This document shows positions 11,350 to 23,641 of a DNA stretch of 64,000 nucleotides, one piece after another. Positions within the stretch are counted from its first letter, which is position 1. Each line of letters begins with the position of its first letter. A program made the translations under genes and the position numbers. A model generated the notes under the pieces. It worked only from the letters and a program-made list of their open reading frames with translations, made no database searches and was not told the origin of the DNA. The DNA comes from Epiperipatus broadwayi (lineage: Eukaryota > Onychophora > Udeonychophora > Euonychophora > Peripatidae), in contig JAQFVV010012512.1 of NCBI GenBank assembly GCA_028023455.1, forward strand, positions 1,714,413 through 1,778,412, given 5' to 3'.

Positions 11350-12020
11350 ATAGAATATTATAACAAAAGGCCTGATGCTTCATCTGTTTTAAATTTATCT
11401 AATTTTGTTTTAAATAATTATGACTTAACAATTTTAAGTAAAGTCTTTTCCTTTCCTTTTAGCAGTAGAAATGTGATAATTAATTTTATTTCTGTTATTG
11501 AATCTTGTAGGAATATTTCAGATAATAATAAAATATATTTACAGATGATTTTGAATAGGCAATTACTTCAGTTAGAAAAAAAAATTGTTTTTGCATCAAA
11601 GCGAATAGATCTTTTTAAAAAAAGACTGAAGGCCAATGATGTTATCTCATTAAAAAAAGACAAAGGTGATCGTTTTGCATTGATGACTATTAGTGATTTT
11701 AAAAGTGGAGTTGAATAATGGAAATATTGTAATTTAAAATTCTGACCCTAGTAAGAAAATAAAATGTAAGCAAATGGGATTAAGAAAATTATGAACAATA
11801 AAAAAAATTGATAGCACTATTTATTTAAGTCGTTGTCCTAATGATTATTTGGCTCTAAAGTATTCTTTGATCTGAAATGTCTATTTTTGACTTGACAGGG
11901 AAGATTGTTGATAAAATTTTAAATATTCTCATAAGATTTTTTAAGTATTATATAAATTTAGTACGTGATTGATATATTTAATTATATAAATTTAGGTCAA
12001 TTTTGAGTAACTTCTTGTTT
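11350..12020 (+). pseudogene. Penelope-like element, plus-strand 5' fragment (head-to-head with the minus copy)
   Basis: The plus-strand ORF 11473-11718 encodes residues such as IDLFKKRLKANDVISL followed by DKGDRFALMTISDFK. The latter corresponds to the DKG-x-x-V-M-x-x-x-DY box in the N-terminal part of PLE polymerases. The same DNA occurs inverted at about 10990-11310 (compare ATTTCTGTTATTGAATCTTG with its complement around 11210), so two PLE 5' regions meet head to head near 11335. Downstream (11760-12020) the next PLE segment is present in broken frames. The RT catalytic region is missing. Confidence 0.6.
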
Positions 12021-12026
12021 TTGGTA

Positions 12027-12720
12027 GTTTAGATCAGTGTTTCCCAACCTGTGGTACGCGAGTTGTTGGTTGGTGGTACACGAAAAATAATCAATAATGG
12101 CGGACATAAAAAAAAATCATAAAAATATCATAGAAATGTTTTTTCCTATAATTCATAAAAATTATTTTAATTAATAATATTATACAGTAAAGTTGTTAAT
12201 ATGTACAGTCGATAACGATCTTTAATGTTAATAATAAAATTTAAAGTATGATTAAGAAATTAAATTTTTGGAAACAGTAATATATATAAGTATCGAAAAC
12301 AATCAACTGGAAGTATTCGAAACTCTACATATTTTTTGTTTGAAAATAAGGTTAGTCTGTCTCAAGATATACGAGAAAATACAATAGCACATTTAACAGG
12401 ATTAAAATTGTCTTTCATGGAATATTTTCCAAAACCCGAAAACACAAATGATAATTGGATTTCAAACCTCTTCTATGCAGAAAATTTAGAAAAAGCTACA
12501 TCATTATCAATAAAGGATAAAAAAAATTTAATAGAATTATGATGTGACAGAACTTTACAAGTAGAATTCAAACGACACAATCTAATTAATTTTTGGTTAA
12601 ACATTAAAAAATATGAACAACTTTCTGAGAAAGCTCTTAAATTATTATTACCGTTTACGAGTACGGAATTAGTAGGAAGAGCTTTTTTTTCATATATTTT
12701 TTTTTAAAAATAAGTATCGA
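12027..12720 (+). pseudogene. hAT transposon relic: terminus plus C-terminal transposase piece
   Basis: At 12035 the sequence CAGTGTTTCCCAACCTGTGG matches the typical terminal inverted repeat of Charlie/ZBED-type hAT elements. The preceding 8 bases (GTTTAGAT) could be the 8-bp target duplication. From 12336 a plus-strand frame reads SFMEYFPKPENTNDNWISN, then, past a stop, LINFWLNIKKYEQLSEKAL and LLPFTSTE. This is the hAT dimerisation region at the C terminus of the transposase. The catalytic domain is absent, so this is an internally deleted copy. No matching right end was found. Confidence 0.65.
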
Positions 12721-12959
12721 AACAGATTGAACCAGATTGAACGCAGCTGTAGACTTAAGGGTATACTTCGCATCTTTTGAACCAAATTTCAAATAATTAT
12801 GTTGTTCGAAACAAGTACAAAGATCTCATTAAATTTATTTTATAAAAATATTTGATTATGATAAGAAAATATATTAATTGTTTTTTTATAATTTTGTGTT
12901 TTTATTAAAACCATTTATTAGTAAACGAAATATGACAAAAAGGCAAATCAATCTAAATT

Positions 12960-13420
12960 ATTTAATTTGAAAGAATGTATCAAAAAAGCATCATACCCAG
13001 AAATTAGACTCTCGTTAATTCTTGATCATCTATTGTGGATTACTAGATGTAAGCTAGTATTTAATCATCAAAATTTTAATCCTATTAACTTCATGCTGAA
13101 CAATATAAAGAAAACAAGAACAAGAGATAGCCTGATAACCCATGAGGTTATTTTTACCATGACTTGGGACATGCTGGATTTAGCAAGATGCTCCGAAAAA
13201 GAGAAAACAGACTCAAATTCGGGAAAACCAAATGAAGGAATGAGAAAACATTGTACAAAATATATACCCAAAGAAAACACAGTGGCAGCTTCATTATTGG
13301 CAGATGAAACTTCATCACTTATTTTAATATTTTTAAGACTACATGTAATGGTTTTGGAATCTATTTGCATTGAATAGCATGAGTTATTGAAAATCAGATT
13401 TTCAACTAAATTCCTCATAG
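12960..13420 (+). pseudogene. Tx1-type LINE ORF2, extreme C-terminal fragment
   Basis: The plus-strand ORF 12967-13377 contains HLLWITRCKLVFNHQNFNP followed by a FMLNNIKKTRTRDSLI-like stretch. This resembles the C terminus of the larger LINE at 24710-30864, which has AIWLTRCKVIFQKLPLDEL then NIIKNIQETDKRE. The 5' portion is absent, as is usual for 5'-truncated LINE insertions. The minus-strand ORF over the same DNA is a shadow. Confidence 0.5.
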
Positions 13421-13633
13421 AAATTTAAGCTTTCTGATGCAATATATGACCATCAACTAGAACATTTTACAATTCATATCATTTAATCATAGATTTAAGG
13501 CCTTTTATATTTTTACTAAGAAATTATTCTTTAGTTTATTTACAATTTTAACAATTTCAGAGGAACAAATGACAGTGGCATGAATCTGCTTTTTTTTTCA
13601 AATTTTTTATCAATAACTCCATTTTTTTTGTCA

Positions 13634-13728
13634 AGTGTTGGTGGTCAGTACAGCTGCCTTACAAGCAGTTGTCCCGGGTTTGCGGTTTTGCTTCCCGGCC
13701 GATGTTTAGACACATGAAAAAAAAACTC
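13634..13728 (+). repeat. tRNA-Gly-derived SINE
   Basis: The head TGTTGGTGGTCAGTACAGC, then CTGCCTTACAAGCAG (anticodon arm) and a degenerate B-box ending TCCCGGCCGATG, matches a tRNA-Gly gene of the UCC type with changes. A short tail GACACATGAAAAAAAAA follows. Four copies of the same design occur in the window (here and near 32647, 34570 and 63460). The A and B boxes are internal RNA polymerase III promoter elements. Confidence 0.75.
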
Positions 13729-13817
13729 ACTTTTTGAAACATATGACTAATTTCTTGCTTTTCCTTATTAAATCAATATTAAGGATTTTAAACTTCTCAC
13801 TCGATAATTTAATATTG

Positions 13818-14273
13818 AAATTAAAAAGCGTATGAAACACTTGAACGAGAAGCTATAAAGATTCCACAAATTATTATAGGCTAAGCGCTTTCGAGGCCAT
13901 TTGCCTCATATTCATAGCGGTAATGTGAGATGCAGAACGAGAAGACAGAACATGTGTTTGAACCCTCCAGCCCCAAAATAGTCTGCATTGAGGAAAACCA
14001 CGTCAAGCAGAAAATCGAGAAGCATACTTCATTAATGGCAATAATAACTCTATCAATAGATGGGACACCTGCTTTGACATATCCAAACGTTGGACTATCT
14101 GCTTCATTTGCATACGTTTTGCATATCGCTTTGTTTCCTTGCCCTATTTCCTCGTTCTGCATCTAAATTACTGCTACGAATATGAGGCAAATGGCCTCGA
14201 AAGTGCTTAGCCTATATTAATTTGTGGAATCTTTATAACTTCTCGTTCAAGTGTTTCATACGCTTTTTAATTT
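13818..14273. mobile_element. Foldback MITE with ~124-bp inverted arms
   Basis: The left arm (13818-13941) and right arm (14151-14273) are near-exact reverse complements: AAAGCGTATGAAACACTTGA at the left pairs with TCAAGTGTTTCATACGCTTT at the right. Each arm contains an inner hairpin, GAGGCCATTTGCCTC, next to ATATTCATAG. The 209-bp centre has no transposase. The short ORFs on both strands across it are an effect of the inverted structure. The arms share the block GCGCTTTCGAG plus ATATTCATAGC with the foldback element at 57994-58312. No clear target duplication was found. Confidence 0.85.
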
Positions 14274-14289
14274 GTATATTATTAAATCA

Positions 14290-15880
14290 ATGTTTTTCTT
14301 CTCATTTAATGAAAATCATCTTACACCTTTTTTTCATATATATCATTCATTGTACTGCAATATATTTTACTAAAGATATAATTCATATTATATGCGAATA
14401 AAAATTTTTTTGAAAAAGAAATGCAAAGAAAAAAATATGTTTATGTGCTTTTTAACTATGGAACTGAATTGCATTTAAATTATGAATAAAATATAAATAA
14501 ATAAATTCACATTTGAGATTTCAAAACATTAAATTTACTGAGAAAAAATGACTGTCAATGTTTTATTGTTTATTTACATTTTATTTTGGTTAGCTTAAAG
14601 TCATATAATCTGACACAGCACAATTCATCGTTTCATTATGTTATAAATTCATTTAGAAAACGTAATTATCAAAAAAATGCCTCCATGCACATACATATTC
14701 TTCTAGCTTCATGAATAGTATAGATTTTTTTTTTGTTTTAATGTACTAGCTTTACAACTCTACCTCGGCATGCCAACTCTCTTCTAACCATCTAAATTTC
14801 GTTTTAAAACATCAATGGCTTCACTGCCTATTCCATGCACCTTGATAAAATTTATCATTTCAAAAAGCATCCTTTTGGTTGAAATACTAAAGTGGAATGT
14901 GTGGAGAAATAATTGTGTCTATTTTTATTAACACATATATATAAATTGAAATGATATTCTACAGGAATATGTATTTCATATGTATGCATTTGTTAAGATA
15001 TATTTGTGAAAAAATAATTCATTTAATTAAAATTATATAATTTAAAAATCAGATATCAATAGGTATATTAAAATATATTATTTTATACGTCATTTAAAAT
15101 CATAAATTTTGAAACTAAATCTTAATGTTAAGAAAAATAAATAAAATGTTTTATTTTAAAATATTCCATGCATTCTTTGTTTAAATAAAGTTAATTTTAT
15201 AAAAGTTATAATTTTAAAATTAATCTATTGATAGTCTCGTAGAGACATCTTGCTCTTTTAAAAATCAATCGTTGCTATATGTTTAATGTTAAAGTCGATT
15301 TATTGTGATTATATTAATGTATAAATATTCATTTATATAGAACTGATGATGATTACTTGTTGGTTAAATATGTTAATTAGAAACAAATAATTGATTGTCT
15401 TCTTGGAATGTTATTAAGGAAAACTTTCTAGAAAGTGAATAACTAAATGCAAGTAATGAGTTTGAATATACTTGAGTCCAAAAAGCTGGTTCATAAAATT
15501 ATCTCAATGCATGGCTAAGTTCATCACTGAACCATCCAGGGGAGTGGATTCTAGATATAAAATGTATAGTTTCAAGCAGTCCAATCTCATGTTGAGAAAT
15601 CATGAATATGAATCTCTTTCAAAACCATCACCATCATTTATTGCTATAGTAGTATATAGAATAAACATATCACATTGCCATTAAAATTATTACAGATCTG
15701 AAAACAGACAATGTCATCAATATAGACTGTTATTATTTATTGCTTCTGCCAGCACTTACTAATAAATCATTAATTGAAAACATGATCTAGATTAGATGGC
15801 AAAATAGACCATTCATAAATCTAGATTTCTAAGGGTTTTTTTATTTATAAAAAAACCCATTAAAAACAAACTGTTCCTGA
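14290..15880. other. Gene-free AT-rich stretch
   Basis: No supported gene or recognised repeat was seen. An ORF at 15472-15684 (70 residues) has no recognisable motif and is probably chance. Confidence 0.4.
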
Positions 15881-15885
15881 TTATT

Positions 15886-16900
15886 GGATCATCAAGGTAT
15901 AGATCCAGGATATCGTTATATTTTATAGAATATTTATAAAAATGCAACAGCAACAATTAGAATACATAATGATATTGGGAAAGTCAACATTGAGAAGACA
16001 GGGTGACTCCATATCTCCAAAACTTTTAACAGCAGTGCTGCAAGAAGTATTTTGTGAATTAAAATGGGAAGCTAAAGGAGTGAAAGTAAATGGAGATTAT
16101 TTAAGTCATTTAGATTTTTCAGATGATATAGTTGTTTTTGCAAATAATGCTTTAGAACTTCAGGAAATGTTGCAGGAGTTATCAGATGAAAGTACGAAAG
16201 TAGGATTAAAGATAAATGTTAAAAAGATTAAAGTAATGTTTAATGGATTTTCTCAAAATATGAAAATAAAGATCAATTATGATAAGTTAGAAGAAGTTAA
16301 CAGTTACAAATACCTTGGTCAGATTATTAATACAGAAGGAAATATAATGGATGAAATTAATCATAGAATTGAACTTGTTTGGAGTGCTTTGGGTAGAAGT
16401 AACTTGATATTAAAAGGAAATATGCCTATGTGTTTGAAAAGGAAGATTTTTAATAAATGTGTTTTACCAGTTCTTACTTATGGATCTGAGACTTAAACAC
16501 TTAATAGAAGAGCAATACAGAGACTTCAGACTACTCAAAGAAGTATGGAGAGATGCATGTTGGGAGTAACAAGAAGAGATTGAAAACGCAATATATGGGT
16601 AAGAGAACAAACAGGTGTTACTGACCTCATTGAAAAAATTAAAAGATTGAAGTGTAGTTGGGCTGAACATATTGCTAGAAGAGATGATAATAGATGGACA
16701 ATTGAAATCTTAAACTGGATTGCAAGAGATTGTAAAAGATCCAGAAAGAGACCACATGTGAGATGGATGGATGAAATAAGAAAGTATGTAGGGGTGATAT
16801 GGAAAAGAGGAGCTAAAATCAGAGATGGATTGAACTTGGAGAGACCTTCATCCTACAGTGGGTTGATAATGTTTGATGATGATGATCCTTATGCCTAGGG
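15886..16900 (+). pseudogene. RTE-type LINE reverse transcriptase, 5'-truncated
   Basis: The plus-strand frames encode RQGDSISPKLLTAVLQEVF, then the catalytic box DFSDDIVVFANN, then LGQIINTEGNIMDEI and, after a stop and shift, WAEHIARRDDNRWTIEIL and PHVRWMDEIRK. This is the palm, thumb and C-terminal region of an RTE-clade LINE. It is closely related to the minus-strand copy at 60404-62245, also at DNA level. It ends in GATGATGATGAT, the kind of short-repeat tail RTE elements have instead of poly(A). The F-x-DD acidic pair is kept, but stop codons (for example after GSET) and a frameshift near 15960 inactivate it. The endonuclease is missing. Confidence 0.85.
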
Positions 16901-16959
16901 ACGCAAACCATTCTCAGCCTTTGATTGAGTTAATATCCCCACTCACAATGTACAATGGT

Positions 16960-18010
16960 CATATTTATTTACTCTTCTTTGTTTCTACCTTTACTTTTGT
17001 AACTTCTAGAATTCTTATGGGATTTTTTTGTTAGCATCCCAGGCTTGAGTTGAGTTTTCTCTACTTTTGGGGGAATTTTACATTTTTAATTACACTTTTC
17101 CAATCTCCGCTTTTCATTAGTGATACCCCTGCCCCACTATCAATTTTAATGGTTGTTGTTTTGCCGATTATTTTTACATTTAACATAATTTGATTAGATT
17201 TGTCTATGACAGCATTTTTTTATGAAGCTACTTTCCATCGCACTGCAGGTAAATTTTCTGTTTGGCTTCGTATAGTGGCGCCATCTTTTGGAATTGCCTA
17301 TTATTAGCCTATAACTTTCACTTTCTTACTTATTGCAATCACGTGCTTTATAACCAATTTTTCCGCATCGGAAACATTTAACTCATTTGTCTGTTTTTGA
17401 TTCAACTCCCGATATTTTATAAATTGTAACTTGAATTAATTCTAGTTTTGAGGAACTTCTGAACTCTCATTTGGTCAAGCAGTAGTTCATTAGCTGTTCT
17501 ACACCTAATTGCTTCCTCATACATAAAGTCTTTTGTTGGTAATAATATTTGCCTAAACTGATTATCTATTATCCCATATAAATAGTTCATCGAGTAGAGC
17601 TTACTCTAAAAATTTGTTGTAAAGGTACGTTTTTATCATCTCTTTTAAGCCAATGTCAAATCTTTTATTTTTTTAATTTTTCCTTTGCCTTCTGCCTTTA
17701 AAATGTAATTGAGCAATAAACTTGGATGGCTGAGCATTGAAATAATCATTTAACTTTGTTACAAGCTCGTCACATTTCTATGTGGCGAATTTTCACACAG
17801 TTAGCAATCTTGATTACTATTTGGCCTGCAAAGGAAAGTAAAGAATGTACTTTTACCATATTCTTGGTAATACTATTTAATGTAAAGTTATTTTTTATCC
17901 TTTGAACATACAGTGGCTAATCACTCAGATTATCCACATTCAGTTCGCATATACCGACTTGTGATATGCTTGCCATTTTCTCTGTTAATTCAAATCCAGT
18001 CACAATTTAT
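16960..18010 (-). pseudogene. Ty3/gypsy-like gag nucleocapsid and protease fragment
   Basis: On the minus strand, 17376-17335 encodes CFRCGKIGYKARDC, a CX2CX4(H/Y)X4C zinc knuckle in which the His is Tyr. About 190 bp further on, residues KTTTIKIDSGAGVSLM mark a retroviral-type aspartic protease with catalytic Asp in IDSGA. Upstream, at 17975-17790, lies MASISQVGICELNVDNLSD and gag-like sequence broken by stops. No reverse transcriptase follows: the fragment stops where the RTE tail begins, near 16900. The order gag-protease with an LTR just upstream (about 18120-18540) fits a truncated LTR retrotransposon. Confidence 0.65.
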
Positions 18011-18024
18011 TTCAGTTTGCTGTT

Positions 18025-18125
18025 CAGGCAATTACTTAGGATTCAACTCCTATGAGGACTGAGTCAATCTGATGTTCAGGTAATTACTTAAGATTGAACT
18101 CCTGTGTTGACTGCACCAATTATCT
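18025..18125. repeat. ~51-bp tandem duplication next to the LTR
   Basis: CAGGCAATTACTTAGGATT and CAGGTAATTACTTAAGATT are followed by ACTCCTATGAGGACTG and ACTCCTGTGTTGACTG respectively, giving two diverged direct copies in the leader region of the gypsy-like element. Confidence 0.6.
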
Positions 18126-18540
18126 GTATCCTGTGAGCAGCAAGTAAATAACTGACAAAGGCAGAATTGAGATGATAAGCTAATAGTTTAATTTAAATAA
18201 CATATGAGCATATTTACAAATGTCCATAGCCTTTTTAAGACATATTAAAATAATGATGAAAGGTCACAGTGATCTGCACACAATAAAGCCTAGTCGTGCT
18301 TTTGGATTTATAGAGGCAGGAGTCTCTGACTTCCATTAATAGTAGAACATATAGACCAGGTTCCGGGAGTTTATATAACTATCAAGACTTCTGTAGTCTT
18401 TATAAACATTACCAAATGTGGTGTTTTTGCAAACACTTGATATTTTTTTACCCACTTACCTTATTTAGGTTTTTTTACAGTTCTCTGACCTAATAAGGCC
18501 AGCTATGCAACCATGTGACCTAACAAGATTGCTACACATT
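18120..18540 (-). mobile_element. Candidate 5' LTR of the gypsy-like element
   Basis: Read on the minus strand this starts TGTAGCAATCTTGTTAGGTC, carries a TATA-like TATATAAACTCC (near 18375) and an AGGCTTTATTGTGTGC segment, and ends next to TTGGTGCAGTCAACACAGG. That last sequence begins TGG, as a tRNA primer-binding site would. Its position just upstream of the gag frame on the same strand supports the reading. Only one copy is visible, so LTR identity is inferred. Confidence 0.4.
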
Positions 18541-18829
18541 TATTGTTACAGTTATTTATATATATATAATTATTTACACACAATCATTATAAATAATTAT
18601 TGTGCAAAGATATTATTTTTATTCTACACAATTATTATAAATTTATTATTGCACATATATGAATATTCTTTGCTTGAACTTGAACACTGCACATTATTTA
18701 TTTAGATTTTCTAGATGTCCTTGTTTTTGCAAATATTATTTTAGAGCTTCATCGGATGTTGCAAGTTATTGGATTGTCATTTTCCTTCTGCAGAGACCAA
18801 GATAAATCTCAAATATATATATAATTTGA

Positions 18830-19367
18830 TATTCAAATAATAAAACAAATACAGTAATATAAATTCAAACGTTTAATCCATATAGGAGCTCTTTCAACTA
18901 TCCAAGTAGTATTTACCAAATAAGTTTAAAACTTAAAAAAAAAAAAAAAATGTATAAGATATGTTCAAAGACAATCACTTTCTATTTTTAGTTTCCCATA
19001 ATTCATTATTTTCTATATTTGCTGTCTGTCAATTTATTAAACATTTTTTATCACCTTCTTTATTTTTCATTTGTTATTATTTCTTTCAGTGCATAATATC
19101 TTTACACTTTTATAATTAAAATCAAATCCAAATTACATTTTTTATTATTTGTTTAGATTTTTGAACTCTTTTTAGTTACAGTGCATGTTTCTCTAGTCTT
19201 TTTTCTAAAATACAATATGCTTCACTAGTATAAGCATTTCCATAGTCATGTATTTATTTATATACTATAGAATTTTGGCCCCCAAATAAATTTTTATTCT
19301 TAGAATTATTTATTAACTTATTTAAATTAGGAGGTGCATAAAATGCAATTTCACATATGTTTTTATA
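18830..19367 (-). pseudogene. Penelope-like element 3' part (GIY-YIG region), minus strand
   Basis: The minus strand here aligns with the 3' end of the plus-strand PLE at 31870-32400. For example TATGCACCTCCTAAT, then the AAAAATTTATTTG block, and the terminal ATCCATATAGGAG in complement. The GIY-YIG frame is decayed. Its continuation upstream is found at 23642-23935, on the far side of the 4.3-kb element, so this PLE was split by that insertion. Confidence 0.7.
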
Positions 19368-22300
19368 TTGTGCCCTTATCTGTAGGTCATAATAAGGTAG
19401 AAAGGTCAATTACTAAAAAAAATTTAAATTTTAAGTTATGCTTGTAGGATATATAAATAATAATAGGATAATTAGATTTTATAGTACAATTTAAAGCTGA
19501 AAATACTTGGTATATAAAAATGTAATAAATTATTTTAAAAGAAAACAGTTAAATAAAGCTTAATTACATCCTTGCTTATGGTTGTAAAAGCTGGCCATAT
19601 AAAATAACACAGCTATAAATAGTTAAAAGTATAATAATGATTTGAATATAATATTTTAAAACTAATAAATTAAATAAATGCTATATGTAGTGTTATAATT
19701 GTGTTTAATAATCAAAATTAATAGAGTATATTTTATTAATAAACTTTAGGATGGTGAGAATTATATTTGGTTCAACATTTTAAAATTATTTTCCAAATTT
19801 TTTAAAATATCAGTTTTGGTAATTTAGACCGAGACGAAAATAAAAAATTATTTGATAAAGTTAGTAAACACGTGACTGTATATTATATACCTTCACACAC
19901 ACGCTTGTTAAAATAATAATAAAGTTTGTGAATTTGAAACTAAATATAATTGCCATCGATCATTAAAGTAAAAGTTAAAATATTAAATATTGTTTTAATA
20001 ATTGTTTTAAAAGTTTAAATAATTTTATAAAACTATAATTGAATTTAAAAATACTAGTCTAAATAATATTTTGAGACATGACGTCATCAATTCTTTATTT
20101 TAAAAGTCTAATCTGTTATATAACTAAATGTGTAAATTTGTTGCGCTAAAGAAATCATTAACCAATCAACGGAGGTAAATTAGCAGACAAAATATAAGAA
20201 TTATACGAAGCGGGGGAGAAGTAATGTGTAAGTGAAAGAGAAAGTAACACATTTTTGTAGCTGATAACACCATAGTGGAAAAGTGATATAAATTTAAAAT
20301 TTAGTATTTATTTTAAAAGTTCTTCTGTAACATATAATATATTTTGACTGTATCGACATGGATTGCTAATTTAAAAGTTATCTTACCAGGGAATTTTATT
20401 CAAGTTTAACCAAAACCCTACAGTAGAGATGGAAGTACAAGAAAAATTACCTAAAAATATTGCTGAAGGAAAAATATTTGGAAATAGTCTTAATACAGCT
20501 TTATTTATGCTCAACCAGAAATGTATTATTGTCACTGAGAGAAAAATAATTGGGACGCTATATGAAAATTTAAAAGAGAAGTTACTTGCCGTCAGGAAAA
20601 AATTATGACGCACCAATTTTACAAGGCTAATTTAAAGTTATTTATTCTTCTCTATGGAAAAATTTAATATGCGTTTTTATTATAAAGAAAATAATGATGA
20701 AGAAAGAATGTTTATCTTTTAAAGGAGAAACATTATTTAAAAATATAGTACCAGAATTTTAAAGTAAAGAAAAGTAAAGAAGAATATGAAAGTGCTATTA
20801 TATATTTTATGGAAGAGGAGCCGAAAACTTTATCTAATTAAAAATATTATAACGTAATCAATGGAGGAAATGCTTGATTTAGAAAAGATAAAATTAGATT
20901 ACTTAATAAAAATGGATCCAGGAAAAACAGGAAAATTATTGAAGATTTAAATAAAGTACCTAGAAATGCATCAAACCGAAAAATACAGACTTAGTAGAAG
21001 AGAAATCATGAATTGATAATTGATACAATATTGTGAAAAAAATGTTGCTTGTATTTATTAAACGAGATTTTTTACTTTAAAATAGAATAAAAGAAATAAA
21101 AAATATTTTTTAGCTTTAATATGAACGATAACAAGCGATAAAGAAGTACCGTAAATATAATTTAAATATTTTTACTGATTATATTTAAAATATAAAAGTA
21201 TGGAGATTAGGGACATATAAACATAAATTTAATAATATGGATTAAATAATAGCTTATGTGAGAATTTTTTTAAAATAAAGTATGTATGGAAATCATATAC
21301 TACAAGAATTAATGGAATGGGAAGCTACAGAACAGATCGAAAGAAAAGATCGTTGTAATTTTGAATTTATTTATAATGCATAATGTATTTTTTTTAGATA
21401 TCAATTGATTAAGATGATGTGTGAAAGTTTAAATTAGTACTTTTATACAACATTAAAACATAATATGAGATAGGAGTAATTTTAAATATGCATGCAATAA
21501 GTTATTTAAAGTATAATTAATAATAATAATAATCTAACAGAACAATTTGATTCTTTTGAACTTTCAGTTGTAAAGTATTCAAATATTTTAAAATAGTTTG
21601 TATATGATAAATATACGAAAAAGTAGTAAAAGATTTTCTTAAAGAACACGAATAGTTTTGGAATAAATGAATTTTATTATTGTTAGAAATGTAGATAGGA
21701 ATTTGTCGAGTACTGTATAGAAAAATCTGAGAAATAAGATCGGATAGTGATTTGTAGTACTAGTGTAGAGGAAACCAAGATGAGTTTTGTTAAGAAATAA
21801 GAAAAATAAAGTATTTGGATCATAGTTAGTTTGTGTGATTTCAGTATAGCTAACTAAACCCTATCACTGAACACATATTTGACAGTGTTTTTTATCTTTA
21901 AATTTTTGATTTATATAAGCTGAAGAAATAGTTTACATCACTCCTATAATAGAGGTGGGTAGACAGATAAAGGTCACTCCTCTATAGTGTTTTAATTACT
22001 GTGCCATATTGTCATTTGACGGATAAATTATAGTATATTTGATTGATCTATTTCGCTATCCTTGTTTCTGATACGTCAGAGGTTTTTCAAAGAATAATGA
22101 ATAAAATAGAATGAGGATTTATGTTTAAGTAAAATAGGATTTACTGAGGTGGGGTGGTAACTTTAAAAGGAAAGTACAAATATCATAAAGAGAGAGAAAT
22201 AGATACGTTTCAAATAATGGAGTATATAAAGAATAATTTTTTTTTGGAAATATTTAAATGTTTGAAATTTTTGAATATATTGTATTTAATAAGAAAATAA

Positions 22301-23641
22301 TAAGGGATAGCATTTGGCATTAATAGTTGTAATTACACCAAGAAGTTGATGAGTATATTATAATAACATCGATAAGGAACAATAAACTAATACGAAGTAG
22401 AGAATGTTTGAATCTATAGGATCAACAATAATATAAAATGAATTTATGTTTTGTAGTGTTTACTATGAAGTAATTTGTAAAAATATAAATTTAATAATAA
22501 AGAGGGAATAAAGTGTTAATAATAATTATATGAAATAATTTGAACAGCTAAATTATAATAGAAACCAAAAAATAATATGATTTCTTAACATTTAAAAGAT
22601 AGAGTAACTAGAAAAAATAGTAGAGTTTGATTTATTTTTTTTATAAAACTAGTAAAATAATTTTGTGATAGGAGAGTAAGGATATCCATGTACATAATGT
22701 AAAATATTGTTATTTGTTTATGTTATTAATAAACTTTGTTGTAAATTTATTTTAAAGCTTTGTGTCTTCGTTGTTATTTCTCCACATGGATGCATGATAC
22801 CACAATACACTTATAATTGCAATAGACATATAGTTGTTTGCACAAAAGAGTAAACCCAAAGTGTTATAATAATTTTGAAAATTTATTTGTATGATAAAAT
22901 TAAAAGATCATAATTATATCATTTATTGGTCATAAGTTGGTTGCCACCATATTACATTAAAATATATGCTATTGTTGCCACACGTATTCTGTTGTCAGAT
23001 TATTAAAATACTACCACGTAGTAATTATTTATTTCATTTAGGAAGAAATAAGATTATACTTATACTATTGTTGTTATTATTATTATTTATTATTGTTAGT
23101 TACTGCGTAGTGAATTTATGACATAAAATTCCTTTTCATAGTTTACTACCGTAATTTAAAATCAGTTAGAATACAATTTATGAACCTGAGATTTGATTTT
23201 ATTTTATTTTATTCTATTTATTTACTTAATTTTATTTAATTGAGCTAGATTCTTACTACAAAGAATATTAAGACATGATTATTATTTTTATCGTAGTGAA
23301 AAAGCTTAGAAAGTCATAAGAATACTATAAGTTAGTTGTTTAGAATAGTAAAGGGGGAATAGTATTCTTATGCCATTGAGATAGTATCATGTGGATAATA
23401 TCTCAATGTAGTCTATCTCATTCCCCGTATCGTCACTCCATGTCTCATGAAAATAATAAATATTTGTTAATTCATTTTTTTACAAATATAACTGTATTTG
23501 TATTTTAAAAATTAGAGCTAGTAATCATTTTAATTAATGCTGGATATTTCATGTATTTATTCGTTAAACTGAGCTAGAACCCGGAATATTCGTTATAAAC
23601 AATATATTTTGGGGTGAGGACGCGCGGGAAGAGGGTAGAAT
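19368..23641 (+). mobile_element. 4.3-kb mobile element of unknown class, copy 1
   Basis: The whole block recurs in inverted orientation at 41497-46129. The left end is TGCCCTTATCTGTAGGTC and the right end GACGCGCGGGAAGAGGGTAG; neither end forms terminal inverted repeats with the other. It interrupts a minus-strand PLE whose halves lie on both sides, which shows it is an insertion. It has one short coding-like stretch (20380-20610, plus) and several small hairpins but no recognised transposase, polymerase or integrase. It has no poly(A) tail. The left end contains an inverted pair CCTTAT/ATAAGG. It may be a non-autonomous Helitron-like or other element; the class is undetermined. Confidence 0.75.
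20380..20620 (+). pseudogene. Coding-like segment of the 4.3-kb element, unknown function
   Basis: The plus strand reads ILFKFNQNPTVEMEVQ, then LPKNIAEGKIFGNSLNTALF and IIVTERKIIGTLYENLKEK. In copy 2 the matching minus-strand ORF (45095-44871) reads ILFKFSQNLAVKMEVLKEK and GKIFVKCLDTALFMLNQK. The two copies keep the frame and most conservative residues over about 75 codons, as a former protein would. It is preceded by TTATCTTACCAG, resembling a splice acceptor. Past LLAVRKKL the frames differ and break. I recognise no family. The minus-strand ORF annotated over copy 1 (20616-20383) is only its shadow. Confidence 0.45.

Noticed and set aside
13881-14166. Overlapping ORFs on both strands in the foldback element
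   Set aside because: They arise from the inverted arms (both start with the same residues, MQNE), not from a gene.
20383-20616. Minus-strand ORF as a gene
   Set aside because: The frame conserved between the two element copies is on the opposite strand; this is its shadow.
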